64,000 nucleotides of DNA from Idiomarina aquatica (GTDB lineage: Bacteria; Pseudomonadota; Gammaproteobacteria; Enterobacterales; Alteromonadaceae), in the NCBI RefSeq assembly GCF_003987185.1, contig NZ_PIPS01000001.1, positions 868,001 to 932,000 on the forward strand. Direction: 5' to 3'. Each line of letters begins with the position of its first letter. The first letter of the stretch is position 1. Positions 8,973 to 17,991 of the stretch are shown in pieces. The notes under the pieces were generated by a model. The model did no database searches, had not been told where the DNA came from, and was given only the letters and a program-made list of their open reading frames with translations. The translations under genes and the position numbers were made by a program.

Positions 8973-10082
8973 TCAGTGTTTGTGGTCACGGATGATCGCG
9001 CGGGCCAGATGTACGATGGCGGCGATAAACAGGGTAAATAACAGGAATACCACCCAGTTGTACATGCGCTCCGGCTTGGTTGAATACTCCGGCTGAGTCG
9101 GGAACTCCAGTATCGACACCTGTTTGAGCTTCCGGGCCGCTTCGATGCGGGTACTTTCCAGCGCGGTAATAGTGGTGGTGTACAACTGTAACGCAAACTC
9201 AGCCCGCAGTTGCAGGGTTTCGTACTCGGCCGAGGTCTGGTTCAGCGCGTTACCGGTTTGCTTCGCCAATTTGTCCTGCTCTAACTGGATTTGTTCTTCT
9301 AACGAGCGGATCTCGCTGCTTAGCCGCATCACCTCTGGCGACTGTGGGCTTTGATAGCTCAATAACGCTTTTTTCCGCGCCTCTAACGCGGCGGTTTGTG
9401 CCTGCAACTGCGATACCGTACTGAAGATCGCCTGTACCGTTTGAGTGGGTGCTACCAGGCCCTTTTCGTTTTGAAACTGCAGCAATCGTTCGCGCGCATC
9501 AAACAACCGTTGTTCCGCAATTTTCGCCTGCTCGTCGATAAATTCGACCTGCTCTTCGGCCAGCCGCTGACCCATTCGGTTCATGTGCTGTTCGCCTTCA
9601 TCCAGCAACGCTTGCACAATGTTGGTTGCCATCTCACGGTCATAGGCTTCCACCTGAATTTTTAAAATGGCTGAATACTCATCAAATTCGACGCTGATGT
9701 GTTTTAGCATGTATTCATGGAAGTGCTCGATGGGCACATCGGCGCTGCCGAGTCGTGACCAACGGTCAATAAACTGTTGTGAATAGTGGCTGCGGAGATC
9801 CAGATCCTGTTGCAGTTTTTTTAACATCGTCACCGACAGCAGATGGTCGCGCAGTAACAACAGATCACCCGAGCCCTGGGTACCGCTTAACAGCGATGAG
9901 ATGTTCATGCTCGACAGATTCACTTCGGGGCTTTCCAACACGATGTGAGCGCGTGACACGTAGCGGTCGGTTGCGATCAGTCCCCAATAAATGGCGGCGA
10001 TGACAATTAACACGCCCGCCAAAGCCCAGTGCGGCTGTCGTTTGGTAAAGCGGCGTGCAAAACGCAGTAATTTGCTCAGCAA
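8973..10082 (-). CDS. kpsE: Capsule polysaccharide export inner-membrane protein KpsE
   Basis: The 369-residue protein has the KpsE/polysaccharide-co-polymerase layout: an N-terminal transmembrane helix (about residues 20-40, ALAGVLIVIAAIYWG), a large periplasmic domain rich in coiled coil (about 170-320, LQAQTAALEARKKAL and neighbours), and a second membrane helix near the C-terminus (WVVFLLFTLFIAAIVHLA). It would link the KpsMT transporter in the inner membrane with the KpsD channel. The start is a TTG three bases after the stop of kpsT, with GAGGA spaced properly upstream, which argues for translational coupling. It is followed by the KpsC-like gene. Confidence 0.9.
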   Translation of the reverse strand: MLSKLLRFARRFTKRQPHWALAGVLIVIAAIYWGLIATDRYVSRAHIVLESPEVNLSSMNISSLLSGTQGSGDLLLLRDHLLSVTMLKKLQQDLDLRSHYSQQFIDRWSRLGSADVPIEHFHEYMLKHISVEFDEYSAILKIQVEAYDREMATNIVQALLDEGEQHMNRMGQRLAEEQVEFIDEQAKIAEQRLFDARERLLQFQNEKGLVAPTQTVQAIFSTVSQLQAQTAALEARKKALLSYQSPQSPEVMRLSSEIRSLEEQIQLEQDKLAKQTGNALNQTSAEYETLQLRAEFALQLYTTTITALESTRIEAARKLKQVSILEFPTQPEYSTKPERMYNWVVFLLFTLFIAAIVHLARAIIRDHKH

Positions 10083-10085
10083 AGC

Positions 10086-10835
10086 TTAATCCTCGTCGTC
10101 TTCGGTTAGGTTGCTGCGGTCGTATTTACCGCGGCCCTTTTTCTTTTTGTGTGCCGGCACCCGGCCGATGCTTTCGTAGTAGGCGTCCAGCGCATCATCG
10201 AGTTGGTCGTACCAAATGGCTTCGCCGTTGTGCAAAAAGATGCCTGACTGACACAGGTCGCGCAGGATCTTAACCTGGTGCGACACCATAATAAGGCTGG
10301 AACGGCCAACCCGATCCTGAAACGCCTTCGTGGCTTTTTCTTTAAAAGTGACGTCACCGACGGCTGTAGCCTCGTCCGACAGATAAACGTCAAAATCGAA
10401 CGCCAGTGACAGCCCGAACCCCAGCCGGGATTTCATACCACTGGAATAGGTTGCGATGGGCTTGTCAAAGGCCGGCCCCAGCTCGGCGAAGTCTTCGACT
10501 TCTTTGATGACTTCGTCAACGTGCTTGTTGCCACCCTGTATGCGGGTTACAAACTTAACGTTCTGGCGGCCGGTCATCGATGCCTGAAAACCGCCGCTTA
10601 GACCAATCGGCCAGCTGATGCGGCAGCGTTCAATGATTTCGCCTTTGTCGGGTTTGTCCATGCCGCCCAGCAATTGCAACAAGGTGGATTTGCCGGCGCC
10701 GTTTTTACCGACAATACCCACCGATACGCCACGGGGAATTTTAAAGTTAAGGCCCTTGAGTACCCAGCCACCGCCAAAGGGGCCGTGATAGCGCTTCCAG
10801 ACATTGCGCGCCTCCAGCATCGGTAATTCACTCAC
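10086..10835 (-). CDS. kpsT: Capsule polysaccharide ABC transporter ATP-binding protein KpsT
   Basis: The 249-residue ATPase powers export of the finished lipid-linked polysaccharide through KpsM. Walker A (GKNGAGKST) is at residues 43-51, the signature motif (YSSGMKSR) at 130-137, Walker B (VYLSDEA) at 150-156 and the H-loop (SH) at 185-186. The degenerate YSSGMKSRLGFGLS signature is typical of the KpsT/RfbE branch. The GTG at 10835 is preceded by GAGG at seven bases; an ATG at 10820 is the alternative. The C-terminus ends in a basic then acidic tail (KKKKGRGKYDRSNLTEDDED), longer than in E. coli KpsT. It is separated from kpsM by a pair of inverted hairpins. Confidence 0.95.
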   Translation of the reverse strand: MSELPMLEARNVWKRYHGPFGGGWVLKGLNFKIPRGVSVGIVGKNGAGKSTLLQLLGGMDKPDKGEIIERCRISWPIGLSGGFQASMTGRQNVKFVTRIQGGNKHVDEVIKEVEDFAELGPAFDKPIATYSSGMKSRLGFGLSLAFDFDVYLSDEATAVGDVTFKEKATKAFQDRVGRSSLIMVSHQVKILRDLCQSGIFLHNGEAIWYDQLDDALDAYYESIGRVPAHKKKKGRGKYDRSNLTEDDED

Positions 10836-10857
10836 CCTTGCACCTCATTGTGTCTAC

Positions 10858-10925
10858 GTAGCTTGCGCCTTTGGCGCAAGTCATAGTGCTTGTGCCAGCA
10901 TTGCTTGCGCCCAAGGCGCAAGCTA
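10858..10925. repeat. REPIN-like inverted pair of family B repeats
   Basis: Two palindromic units face each other: GTAGCTTGCGCC...GGCGCAAG at 10858-10880 and the inverse, CTTGCGCC...GGCGCAAGCTAC, at 10904-10925, with a 23-base spacer. Each can form its own hairpin and the pair can form a long one. They lie between kpsM and kpsT inside the operon, where they could stabilise or attenuate the upstream message. Confidence 0.85.
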
Positions 10926-10935
10926 CGAACGGCGT

Positions 10936-11736
10936 TCATCGTGACACCATCCGCATTTTAAACCTAACGTGCAGCATTAGACCCAATAGAATTGTGCATA
11001 TAGCCCATTCATACACATAACTCAGTTCAACTCCTCGCAACATATGATAGGTCGAAAAAAAGCTGCCGCGGATGAGTTCAATTGCATGCAACATTGGGTT
11101 ATACAGCAGATATTCCTGTATAGCCCGAGGCATCATTTGCATTGGGATCATAACTCCCGAGAGAAGGTAAAGTGGTAAAGAAACCAGACTAACAATTTTT
11201 CCTGCCTCAGGAAAAAATGTAACCAAAACAGAGAAGCACAGAGCAAAGCCTAACCCTAACAACGCCACACCTAACCACACTTGAATAGCTTCCAAGGGTT
11301 TATGGGGTATCATATTAAAATCAAGTAGCACAAATATGGTTATCATTATTAGAGCTACAATGCTATGTAGAACCCCCTCCATTGTACAGCGAACTATCAC
11401 GGTATCTGTAGGATGCACTTGACGGTAACAGAACAGAGCTTTATTGCCATTAATCGCTGACATGCCTCGGTTCCATAGCGCTTGGAACTTAAAGTACGTC
11501 AACAGGCCTATTACCAACCACGGAATAAACTCCACACCAGGCACCAACCTTCCACGACCAATCATATCGCGTACTGCAACGAGTAATACGACGTGCAAGA
11601 TAGGCTGCAGAAACAACCACACCGGCGCAAAGCGATCCTGAGTCAGGCGCGCACTAAACTCGCGCATAAACAGCGCGCTGTATACGTGCCAGGTTACCAG
11701 GTACGGTGACCGCTGCTTGGCGTGCGGAATGCTCAT
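10936..11736 (-). CDS. kpsM: Capsule polysaccharide ABC transporter permease KpsM
   Basis: The 266-residue protein is an ABC-2 type permease of the polysaccharide exporter branch, with six hydrophobic segments: near residues 40-57, 70-90, 118-138, 150-175, 180-200 and 235-255. The N-terminal LMREFSARLTQDRFAPVW stretch and the SLPLYLLSGVMIPMQMMPRAIQEYLLYNPMLHAIELIR segment before the last helix are characteristic. It forms the membrane channel with KpsT. The composition changes within the gene: the first about 35 codons are as GC-rich as the flanks, while the rest is distinctly AT-richer, which suggests recombination with a foreign allele. Confidence 0.95.
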   Translation of the reverse strand: MSIPHAKQRSPYLVTWHVYSALFMREFSARLTQDRFAPVWLFLQPILHVVLLVAVRDMIGRGRLVPGVEFIPWLVIGLLTYFKFQALWNRGMSAINGNKALFCYRQVHPTDTVIVRCTMEGVLHSIVALIMITIFVLLDFNMIPHKPLEAIQVWLGVALLGLGFALCFSVLVTFFPEAGKIVSLVSLPLYLLSGVMIPMQMMPRAIQEYLLYNPMLHAIELIRGSFFSTYHMLRGVELSYVYEWAICTILLGLMLHVRFKMRMVSR

Positions 11737-11751
11737 ATCGCTGTCAGCGGC

Positions 11752-13563
11752 CTATAAGTCCAGTGCCACTTTGGTGGCCACCGCGATTTGATAGACAATT
11801 TGCGAAATCGACTGAGCCAACTGGATGTTTTTACTGCTGACCGCTGGCAATACCAGAATTTCGTCACCGGCGCGCAGTTGCGCCTCGTCGGCGTCCACCA
11901 CTTCACCGTTTTGACGCACGATTAAAATGCGGTCATCGTCGGCGCGCTGGGTGATGCCACCGGCACCGTCGATGTAATCCCACACCGTTTTATTATCCAC
12001 AAACACCGCCGATTGTGGCACGTACACCTCGCCGCTGATCAGCACCGAGTCGGTACGTTTTGGCAGCGTCACCACGTCACCGTGCTGCAACCGAATGTCC
12101 ACCAATTGATCGTTATTGGTGACCACCAGGCGGCCGGTGGGTTTGGTGTCGCGGGCTTTTTCCACAAACTGACTGATCAATTCAGCTTCCTGCGCCCGTA
12201 CCTGCGCCTCTTCGGCGGTCGATGACGGCGCCCCCAGGTAGGTTTGCTCTAGCCGGTCGAGGCTTTCTTCCAATGCTTTTTTCTGGCGCTCAGCTACGCT
12301 CTGACGGCGGATCGAAACGCTGTTGTAATCGGTTTCTTTCGGGTCAATCGCGACGGTGTTTAAAAATTCCAGTAAGCGCGCGCCTTTCGGCAACACAAAA
12401 TACGACTGCCCAAGGTAACTGCCTTCTACCTGCACTACGATTTGATCCGCGCGCACGTCGGCAAAGAAGGCGATCTCGTCACCGTCCGTGACTTGTGTCT
12501 GCTGAAACTGTTGCAGGGTAAAATAGTCGGCTACCGGATTAACCCCACGGGTACCAACCAGCAACGCGTGCGACACGCCCGGGTTCAGCTTGGTCAACTC
12601 GGCAATGCTGGCACCGCTGGCTTGGTTTTCAACCAATTCGTAGTGATAGGCGCGGCCCACATCGCCATAAACGGTCACTTTCGGGCCTCGCTCATGCACC
12701 AATAAGGTGTCGCCTTCTTTCAGTTGTGGGTGCTTTAACTGGCCGTTTTGTAAAAAGTCGTACAGATCCAGAGTTTTCAGCACCTTACCGTCGCGCATTA
12801 AATCGATGCGGCGGTAGGACCCCAGTTCGTTGTCGATGCCCGAGGCCTGATCCAGAAAGTACAACACCGAGTCGCTCGGTACGCCAGCGTAACGGCCGGG
12901 ACGATTGACCTTACCGGTGACCATCACCGCGACCGGCTGCACCCCCTGTACGTTGGTGTAGACGTTGACTTCGTTGGGGTAGACGGTTTTAATCGCACGC
13001 GTGATAACGCTGTTTAATTGCCCGGCTGGGGTACCCTGCACTTTTACCGGCCCAACGGAAGGGATAAAGACAAAGCCCTGCGCGTCGACCGGCAGAATGC
13101 TCTGTACTTCGGTTGCGCCCCAAACCCGCAGCGTGATTTGATCACCCGGCATGATTTGATATTCCGGGTTTAACCCGTCTGAACGCATGCCCCGGAAACC
13201 GCCGCTAAACAACTCGGCACCGTAGGGCTTAATGGCGGCGCGCTCCTGCTCCGACAGCATTTCTTCCATTACCGGGCCATAGGTGCCGGTGCGCCAGCTT
13301 GAGCGGACCGGTTGCTGCACATTTTGCCCGGTCAGCGGGGACAGCTGTTGTCCCGATGCTGAAAACACCTGCGGATTCACTTGCGGCGGCAGGCTTTGTT
13401 CGCTTTGCTGACCGGACTGCGATGCCATGCGTTGCTCGGCTTCAGCCCGTTGTTCGGGGCTGAGATCCGACAAACTTTGTGCCTGAGCGGTGGTGACCAG
13501 TGTCGAGCTGAGCATACCCGCCCCCATCAATGCGCTTAGAGCGATAACGCGTAAACCCTTCAT
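11752..13563 (-). CDS. kpsD: Outer-membrane polysaccharide export protein, KpsD/Wza type
   Basis: The 603-residue protein begins MKGLRVIALSALMGAG with a cleavable signal peptide ending around ...TTAQAQS. It then has a Gln/Ser-rich stretch, the Poly_export (PES) domain near residues 130-215 (YQIMPGDQITLRVWGA), and several SLBB-type modules, ending with VQSISQIVYQIAVATKVALDL. It should form the periplasm-spanning and outer-membrane exit channel for capsule. I chose the ATG at 13563: it overlaps the stop of the upstream lipoprotein as ATGA, GGGGGG lies just upstream, and it starts a proper signal peptide; a longer in-frame extension lacks these. A coiled-coil insertion (ERQKKALEESLDRLEQTYLGA) sits in the second half. 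Confidence 0.9.
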   Translation of the reverse strand: MKGLRVIALSALMGAGMLSSTLVTTAQAQSLSDLSPEQRAEAEQRMASQSGQQSEQSLPPQVNPQVFSASGQQLSPLTGQNVQQPVRSSWRTGTYGPVMEEMLSEQERAAIKPYGAELFSGGFRGMRSDGLNPEYQIMPGDQITLRVWGATEVQSILPVDAQGFVFIPSVGPVKVQGTPAGQLNSVITRAIKTVYPNEVNVYTNVQGVQPVAVMVTGKVNRPGRYAGVPSDSVLYFLDQASGIDNELGSYRRIDLMRDGKVLKTLDLYDFLQNGQLKHPQLKEGDTLLVHERGPKVTVYGDVGRAYHYELVENQASGASIAELTKLNPGVSHALLVGTRGVNPVADYFTLQQFQQTQVTDGDEIAFFADVRADQIVVQVEGSYLGQSYFVLPKGARLLEFLNTVAIDPKETDYNSVSIRRQSVAERQKKALEESLDRLEQTYLGAPSSTAEEAQVRAQEAELISQFVEKARDTKPTGRLVVTNNDQLVDIRLQHGDVVTLPKRTDSVLISGEVYVPQSAVFVDNKTVWDYIDGAGGITQRADDDRILIVRQNGEVVDADEAQLRAGDEILVLPAVSSKNIQLAQSISQIVYQIAVATKVALDL

Positions 13564-13943
13564 TGTGAGCCCCCCTCGGTCAGCGCCCGGCTTTCGAACG
13601 CCGGCGTTAGCCCCCAACGTGGATTGGCATCCGGTGTCTGCGCGGCGCTGTAGTCGCAAGCTATGCGTTGCGTATCAACGGCCTGCAACCGCACACAGTA
13701 ACGACCACTGGCGGCAAAATAACGGTTAATGACTTTGGCCTGAAACTGCTGCCGTCCCTGGGTAGCAATATCGACGACTTCTCCCACCTGGGCAAAACGC
13801 ACGTCGCGGCTGCTGGCCGGCGTCAGATAATCAATACTGTCGCTGTTCAGCCACTGGCTGGTGTCGGTTTGCGAGGCACATGCGCTTAACAACATGGCCG
13901 CCGTTCCGAGCAGAGTTCGTTTGATGGTCACGGGTACATTCAC
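13560..13943 (-). CDS. Small capsule-locus lipoprotein
   Basis: From the GTG at 13943 the protein has 127 residues: a signal sequence with lipobox LLSAC (lipidated Cys in LLSACASQTD), then a short domain with VGEVVDIATQGRQQFQAKVINRYFAASGRYCVRL. This second part is compact and contains two Cys residues (YCVRL and ACDYS) that could pair. AGGG lies about ten bases upstream of the GTG; another in-frame GTG is at 13931. Its stop overlaps the kpsD start as ATGA, so the two are translationally coupled. I do not recognise the family. A lipoprotein directly ahead of the Wza/KpsD channel could help that channel fold or assemble. Confidence 0.75.
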   Translation of the reverse strand: MNVPVTIKRTLLGTAAMLLSACASQTDTSQWLNSDSIDYLTPASSRDVRFAQVGEVVDIATQGRQQFQAKVINRYFAASGRYCVRLQAVDTQRIACDYSAAQTPDANPRWGLTPAFESRALTEGGSQ

Positions 13944-14123
13944 AGGTTTTGATTCCCTTTGCTGTGCAGTTTTGTGCCTTGTTGGATGAATTTTGGGCAC
14001 GCTACCGCCCTTGGGTTGCGGTTCCCAAAGGCCGATAAATAGGTACATCTTAATTGAGCGTTATTGTACCGACGCAGGCGCCGGCTATCTAGACCTTGAG
14101 CAGTCCGATTTGTTAAAAACTGT

Positions 14124-16277
14124 TTAATTGCTGTAAAAAGCATCACGTCCGTCGGTAACACCAAATAAGGTGCGTTGGCGCATCAGCATCTGTCCGCCGT
14201 CACGGGTAAGCGGTGTCCAGCCCACGGTGGCGCGGCCTTTTGAGTCACGGATTTGGAACAAATCAAACGGCAGACTCAGATAAAAGCCTTTGGTAAAGCT
14301 GCCCTCACCGTAATCTTCCGCCGACACGTTGGTCTTGGCGGCATAGGCACCGACGATGACGCCGCTGTCAAACTTATGTTCGAAGTTGACCTGCACGCCC
14401 CAGTCTTTGGCCAAAAAGCGGCCGGCCGCCACCCGCACCATGGTGTCCGGCAGGAACTCCGGCTGCCAGTAGCCCGATACGTGCCCGGTGATGACATCAT
14501 AGTCACGGTAGCCGAAATGACTGTCGAAGTCGCGTTGTTTCGCCCAGTTGATGTCGGCAGCAATGCCCCAGCCCTGGTTGTAGGGACGATATAAGATCTC
14601 GCTGCCAACACCGCCGAACATCCGCTCGAAATAGCCGCCATACACCGAGGCATACCAGTTTTTATTCAACTGCTTAAGGTAGGTCGCCTGTAAGTTTTCC
14701 AGCCAAATATCGGAGAATTCGACGTAACTACGGACAAAGGTGCGAACCCGCGGTAGCGGCGCATCTTCGTCGGTGACCAAAAAGTTGAACTCATCGTAGT
14801 TGCCGGCCAAACGCAGTGCAGCGCGACCATCGACAAAGAGATTTTCTTTGATCTCCCAGGTGCTGTACGCGTCAGCACGCAGCTCGTACATGTAAAAGTT
14901 TTCTGGACTACCAAAGGATTGCTGAATATAGGGGCGCACGCTGAATGACGGCATATTCCAGTCGGTATCGCGTCGAGACAACTGTCGCCCTTGTGTGGCG
15001 ATGGTGTCAATATCGCCGCGCTGAATGGCTTCTCTGGCATCGGCGTCTATGGTTTCAGCACGCATCGCCGCTTTAATTTTGTCAGCGTCGATGGTGGTTT
15101 GCCGCAGTTTAATGCCATACGGTGCGTCGATGAGGCGATACGCTTCTATCGACTCTGGCAGTTTGGTGGCCAACAGCCGGCCGGTGCGTTCATCACTTTC
15201 GTCGCGATCGCGATAACGGGTTTGATAACCGTAGCTGTTCAGGGTTTTACCGTCGTCATCGATGGTCAGTTCGGCACTGACCCAACCGGTTTCGCGATAC
15301 ACCTCGCCCGCCAGGCGGTCGGCATCCAGTTGGTCGATGTACACCGGCCGGCGGGTGTTATCGAGATCTTCTGCCAAACGCTTACGCGGGCGCTGTTTGT
15401 ATTGGGTGATGTCGTTAAAGTTGGTGCGTAGGTTAAAACCAAACATGACGGTGTTACCGCGCTCGAAACTGACCTGTACGTTGGCGTATTCGTGCAGCCG
15501 GTAATGCAACCCGAGGTTCCAGTTGGAATCCTGTATGATCGGCGTGCGTGACGATTCATCGCTGTAGTCGTTGCCGTCGTATTCAACTTTGACGCTCAAC
15601 GGCTCCCACGGCGTTTGCCATTCGACACCGCCGTACAGCGCGGCATTACCTTTAAACCATTCGTCGTATTCAAAGCTGCCGCCTTCACCCCGGAACCCAC
15701 CAGGTCGCTCGCAATAGGAGTCGGTGAGTTTACAAAAGGGGTTATCGATATTGCCGCTGCGGCCTAAATAACCCCAACCGATACCGAGGGTGAAATCGAA
15801 ATCGTGCCAGCGCTTCGAGGCCACCAGGTACTCACCGGAGAACTGCCCGGTGCCGGCGAAATCGCGTAAGCCAACGCTCACTTCGGGACGGTACTGGGTT
15901 TCTTCCCAGAGTCGGAATTTCACATCAACGCCGCGGTCTTTGTAGGTTTGGTCACCGGAAAAGTCGGGGTTGGGATTATAAAGCCGGGTACGCACGTCGT
16001 TGTAGCGAATGATGGTTTCCAACCAGGGAAACAATTGCAGGCTGAGACCAACGCGCCGGTATTCGTCGTTGTCGTAATAAAACACGCTGAATTCGCCCTG
16101 CCGAGCCATGCGTGCCGACGGCATTTGTAATAGCCCGGTACCGCCGACATCGGTTTGCGTAGGCTCGTAGCGTAAATAATCCGGAATGTCCTGCGCCTGG
16201 GCAGCGCCGGTGAGGCTCAGCGCGACCATGCCTGAGGTTAGCAGCCCCTTACGGGTTAATGGCGAAAAACGGCTCAT
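14124..16277 (-). CDS. yjbH: YjbH/GfcD-like outer-membrane exopolysaccharide protein
   Basis: The 717-residue protein fits the YjbH (DUF940) family, a large outer-membrane beta-barrel lipoprotein-like component of the yjbEFGH and gfcABCD exopolysaccharide operons. It has a signal peptide (MSRFSPLTRKGLLTSGMVALSLTGAAQAQ), the family's early VGGTGLLQMPSARMARQGEFSVFYY segment, and many alternating aromatic strands through to the C-terminus. The start codon overlaps the stop of yjbG as ATGA. Between this gene and the next one downstream lies about 180 bases without a recognisable gene. The family's precise biochemical role is not established; it is thought to support polysaccharide secretion. Confidence 0.9.
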   Translation of the reverse strand: MSRFSPLTRKGLLTSGMVALSLTGAAQAQDIPDYLRYEPTQTDVGGTGLLQMPSARMARQGEFSVFYYDNDEYRRVGLSLQLFPWLETIIRYNDVRTRLYNPNPDFSGDQTYKDRGVDVKFRLWEETQYRPEVSVGLRDFAGTGQFSGEYLVASKRWHDFDFTLGIGWGYLGRSGNIDNPFCKLTDSYCERPGGFRGEGGSFEYDEWFKGNAALYGGVEWQTPWEPLSVKVEYDGNDYSDESSRTPIIQDSNWNLGLHYRLHEYANVQVSFERGNTVMFGFNLRTNFNDITQYKQRPRKRLAEDLDNTRRPVYIDQLDADRLAGEVYRETGWVSAELTIDDDGKTLNSYGYQTRYRDRDESDERTGRLLATKLPESIEAYRLIDAPYGIKLRQTTIDADKIKAAMRAETIDADAREAIQRGDIDTIATQGRQLSRRDTDWNMPSFSVRPYIQQSFGSPENFYMYELRADAYSTWEIKENLFVDGRAALRLAGNYDEFNFLVTDEDAPLPRVRTFVRSYVEFSDIWLENLQATYLKQLNKNWYASVYGGYFERMFGGVGSEILYRPYNQGWGIAADINWAKQRDFDSHFGYRDYDVITGHVSGYWQPEFLPDTMVRVAAGRFLAKDWGVQVNFEHKFDSGVIVGAYAAKTNVSAEDYGEGSFTKGFYLSLPFDLFQIRDSKGRATVGWTPLTRDGGQMLMRQRTLFGVTDGRDAFYSN

Positions 16278-17158
16278 TCGTTACGTCCTGCTGCGTCGTA
16301 ATGTTTTAAGATGCGTACCATAAGTTCATTAATACCGGTGAGTTGCTGCGGCAACTCGGATTCGTCCAGGCCGATGTAAAGTAATGTGCCGCCGGTCAGT
16401 TGGGCCGGCACCGGACAGTCGTGTGGGTTAGCCAACGCCAATGGTTGCTGCCGACGATGGTCGTAGCAACGCGCGAGTTTATGGCTGTTGTAATTAGCTA
16501 CCGGCCGATGGGCGACACTGCCGTTGCTGTTAATTTGCCAGACAAATCCAGGCTCTGCAGCGGCGCCGGGGGGATGTTGCCGCAATAGCTTCTGAATACG
16601 GTTGTCGTTGGCCGGGCTTTGTAACACCGGCGTGCCGGGATTTTGAGTCACCCCAAACCATTCAACCACCGCGCTGCGCTGAGCGAATTTCAGACGAAAG
16701 TGTTGGCTCTGCTGATTATCGGCGAGAACCGGGTTACTGCCTTGTTGCAAGCGCATGGTCTGCCAAGGGATGCCAAGATAGTAACTGGCGTAAAAGTCAC
16801 TGTGCTGGAGCTGCTGTTGCAACTGCTGCGCTGCTTGCACTAACGCTGCGTTATTCTCGCCGCGGGCGTAACGCTCGATGGCGTTCAAATGCTGGCGGGC
16901 TTGCTCGATCATGCCTTGTAAATCGTATTGCAACTGTTGCGAGCCAATGCGGCTGGCTACCCAGTCAAATTCACCAGCCCGGCTGAGCAATGGTTTGATC
17001 ACGCCGGTCAGTCGAGTACCCGGCGGAACACTGTACTGCTGCTGTTCACCGTTGGGATACACCACATCCAGCGTCAACGGCGGCTGTTCGGCGAGCGCTG
17101 TACCACTCACGAACAGCGCCCATGTCATTAATCGTTTCAACCGTATACGCAACGCCAC
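16274..17158 (-). CDS. yjbG: YjbG/GfcC-like capsule protein
   Basis: The 294-residue protein matches the GfcC/YjbG family of periplasmic capsule-assembly proteins. The signal peptide is MALRIRLKRLMTWALFVSG...ALA, and the mature part starts with PPLTLDVVYPNGEQQQYSVPPGTRLTGVIKPLL, a ubiquitin-like beta-grasp stretch of the family. The C-terminal LLYIGLDESELPQQLTGINELMVRILKHY is also typical. The GTG at 17158 is the best start: GGAGG lies six bases upstream and the codon overlaps the TAG of yjbF. A longer open frame upstream would bury that site. It is coupled to yjbH at its other end by an ATGA overlap. Confidence 0.88.
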   Translation of the reverse strand: MALRIRLKRLMTWALFVSGTALAEQPPLTLDVVYPNGEQQQYSVPPGTRLTGVIKPLLSRAGEFDWVASRIGSQQLQYDLQGMIEQARQHLNAIERYARGENNAALVQAAQQLQQQLQHSDFYASYYLGIPWQTMRLQQGSNPVLADNQQSQHFRLKFAQRSAVVEWFGVTQNPGTPVLQSPANDNRIQKLLRQHPPGAAAEPGFVWQINSNGSVAHRPVANYNSHKLARCYDHRRQQPLALANPHDCPVPAQLTGGTLLYIGLDESELPQQLTGINELMVRILKHYDAAGRNE

Positions 17159-17880
17159 TATTGACCTCCGTTCGTGACATAGGGTTTTAGCTCTACCCAC
17201 TCGGCACGAGGAAAGTCAGGCGTCAGCTGTTGTGTTGATTTAACCACCCGCGGCTGTTGCTGGCTGATCCAATAGTGGTTTTGATAGTGCCATTGTTGCC
17301 CCGCCAGCGTTGCTGTTAAGTGCTCCGTCCAACGGGTTGCTTCGATGCGACGGTCCCCCGGCAGCGTCAGGGTTTCGGTGTCACCGCGACGGAATTCACT
17401 GCGGATGTGATAACTTTGTTCGTCCATGCCTTCGCCGACATACACGGTTGCCTGCCAGGTTTTTTCGCAATCACGCGCCGCAGTGGTTAGACAGACTAAC
17501 GGATCCGCTGATTGATCATGCACGCTTTTCAAGGGCCGCTCGATGGCGTCGAACGGACTGTCCAGCCCTTCGGTTTCGAGCATTCGCCCGTGTCGTAATA
17601 CCACCGATTCGTTATTGGCTGAAACGTAGGTGTGCCGTTCACCGTCGACAAAACCAAGCACCACCGCCGCTCGCGGTTGGTTCTCGATGGTCACGTACTG
17701 ACTGGCGTAGGTCAGATTATTTATCTGGGTATCGGTAAGTGTCACCGAGTCTGCGCCAAAAACGGCGTATTCGAGGGTATTTTGCACGCTTTTAACATAA
17801 GCACTGCACCCGGTTAACATTAATCCTGCCGCCAATGTCGCCAGTACCGTTTTTGTGCCTGTTGAGTTGATGCGCTGCAT
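17158..17880 (-). CDS. yjbF: YjbF/GfcB-like lipoprotein
   Basis: The 240-residue protein is the GfcB/YjbF outer-membrane lipoprotein. It has lipobox LTGC (lipid on the Cys near residue 25) and the family stretch NTLEYAVFGADSVTLTDTQINNLTYASQYVTIENQPRAAVVLGFV, with further strands to the C-terminus. It follows a strong terminator hairpin downstream of yjbE, so its message is either read-through from yjbE or driven from a promoter between the two. It is coupled to yjbG by the overlap of its TAG stop with the next GTG. Confidence 0.9.
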   Translation of the reverse strand: MQRINSTGTKTVLATLAAGLMLTGCSAYVKSVQNTLEYAVFGADSVTLTDTQINNLTYASQYVTIENQPRAAVVLGFVDGERHTYVSANNESVVLRHGRMLETEGLDSPFDAIERPLKSVHDQSADPLVCLTTAARDCEKTWQATVYVGEGMDEQSYHIRSEFRRGDTETLTLPGDRRIEATRWTEHLTATLAGQQWHYQNHYWISQQQPRVVKSTQQLTPDFPRAEWVELKPYVTNGGQ

Positions 17881-17928
17881 TATTTGTCAGAATCCTATTT
17901 TTATGGCGCAAAGCTGGTTTTAGGGTAT

Positions 17929-17960
17929 AAAAAAAACCGCTGCGTGAACAGCGGTTTTTC
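17929..17960 (-). terminator. Intrinsic terminator between yjbE and yjbF
   Basis: An 11-bp perfect stem (AAAAACCGCTG at 17932-17942 with CAGCGGTTTTT at 17949-17959) and a six-base loop. On the minus strand it is followed by a run of T, the layout of a strong rho-independent terminator behind yjbE. As it precedes yjbFGH it probably sets a high yjbE to yjbFGH ratio. Confidence 0.9.
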
Positions 17961-17991
17961 ATTTACCTTACAACCTAACGACTGAGTGGAA

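Noticed and set aside
13564-13659. N-terminal extension of KpsD
   Set aside because: It would precede the signal peptide and overlap the lipoprotein gene; the ATGA overlap at 13560-13563 gives a better start.
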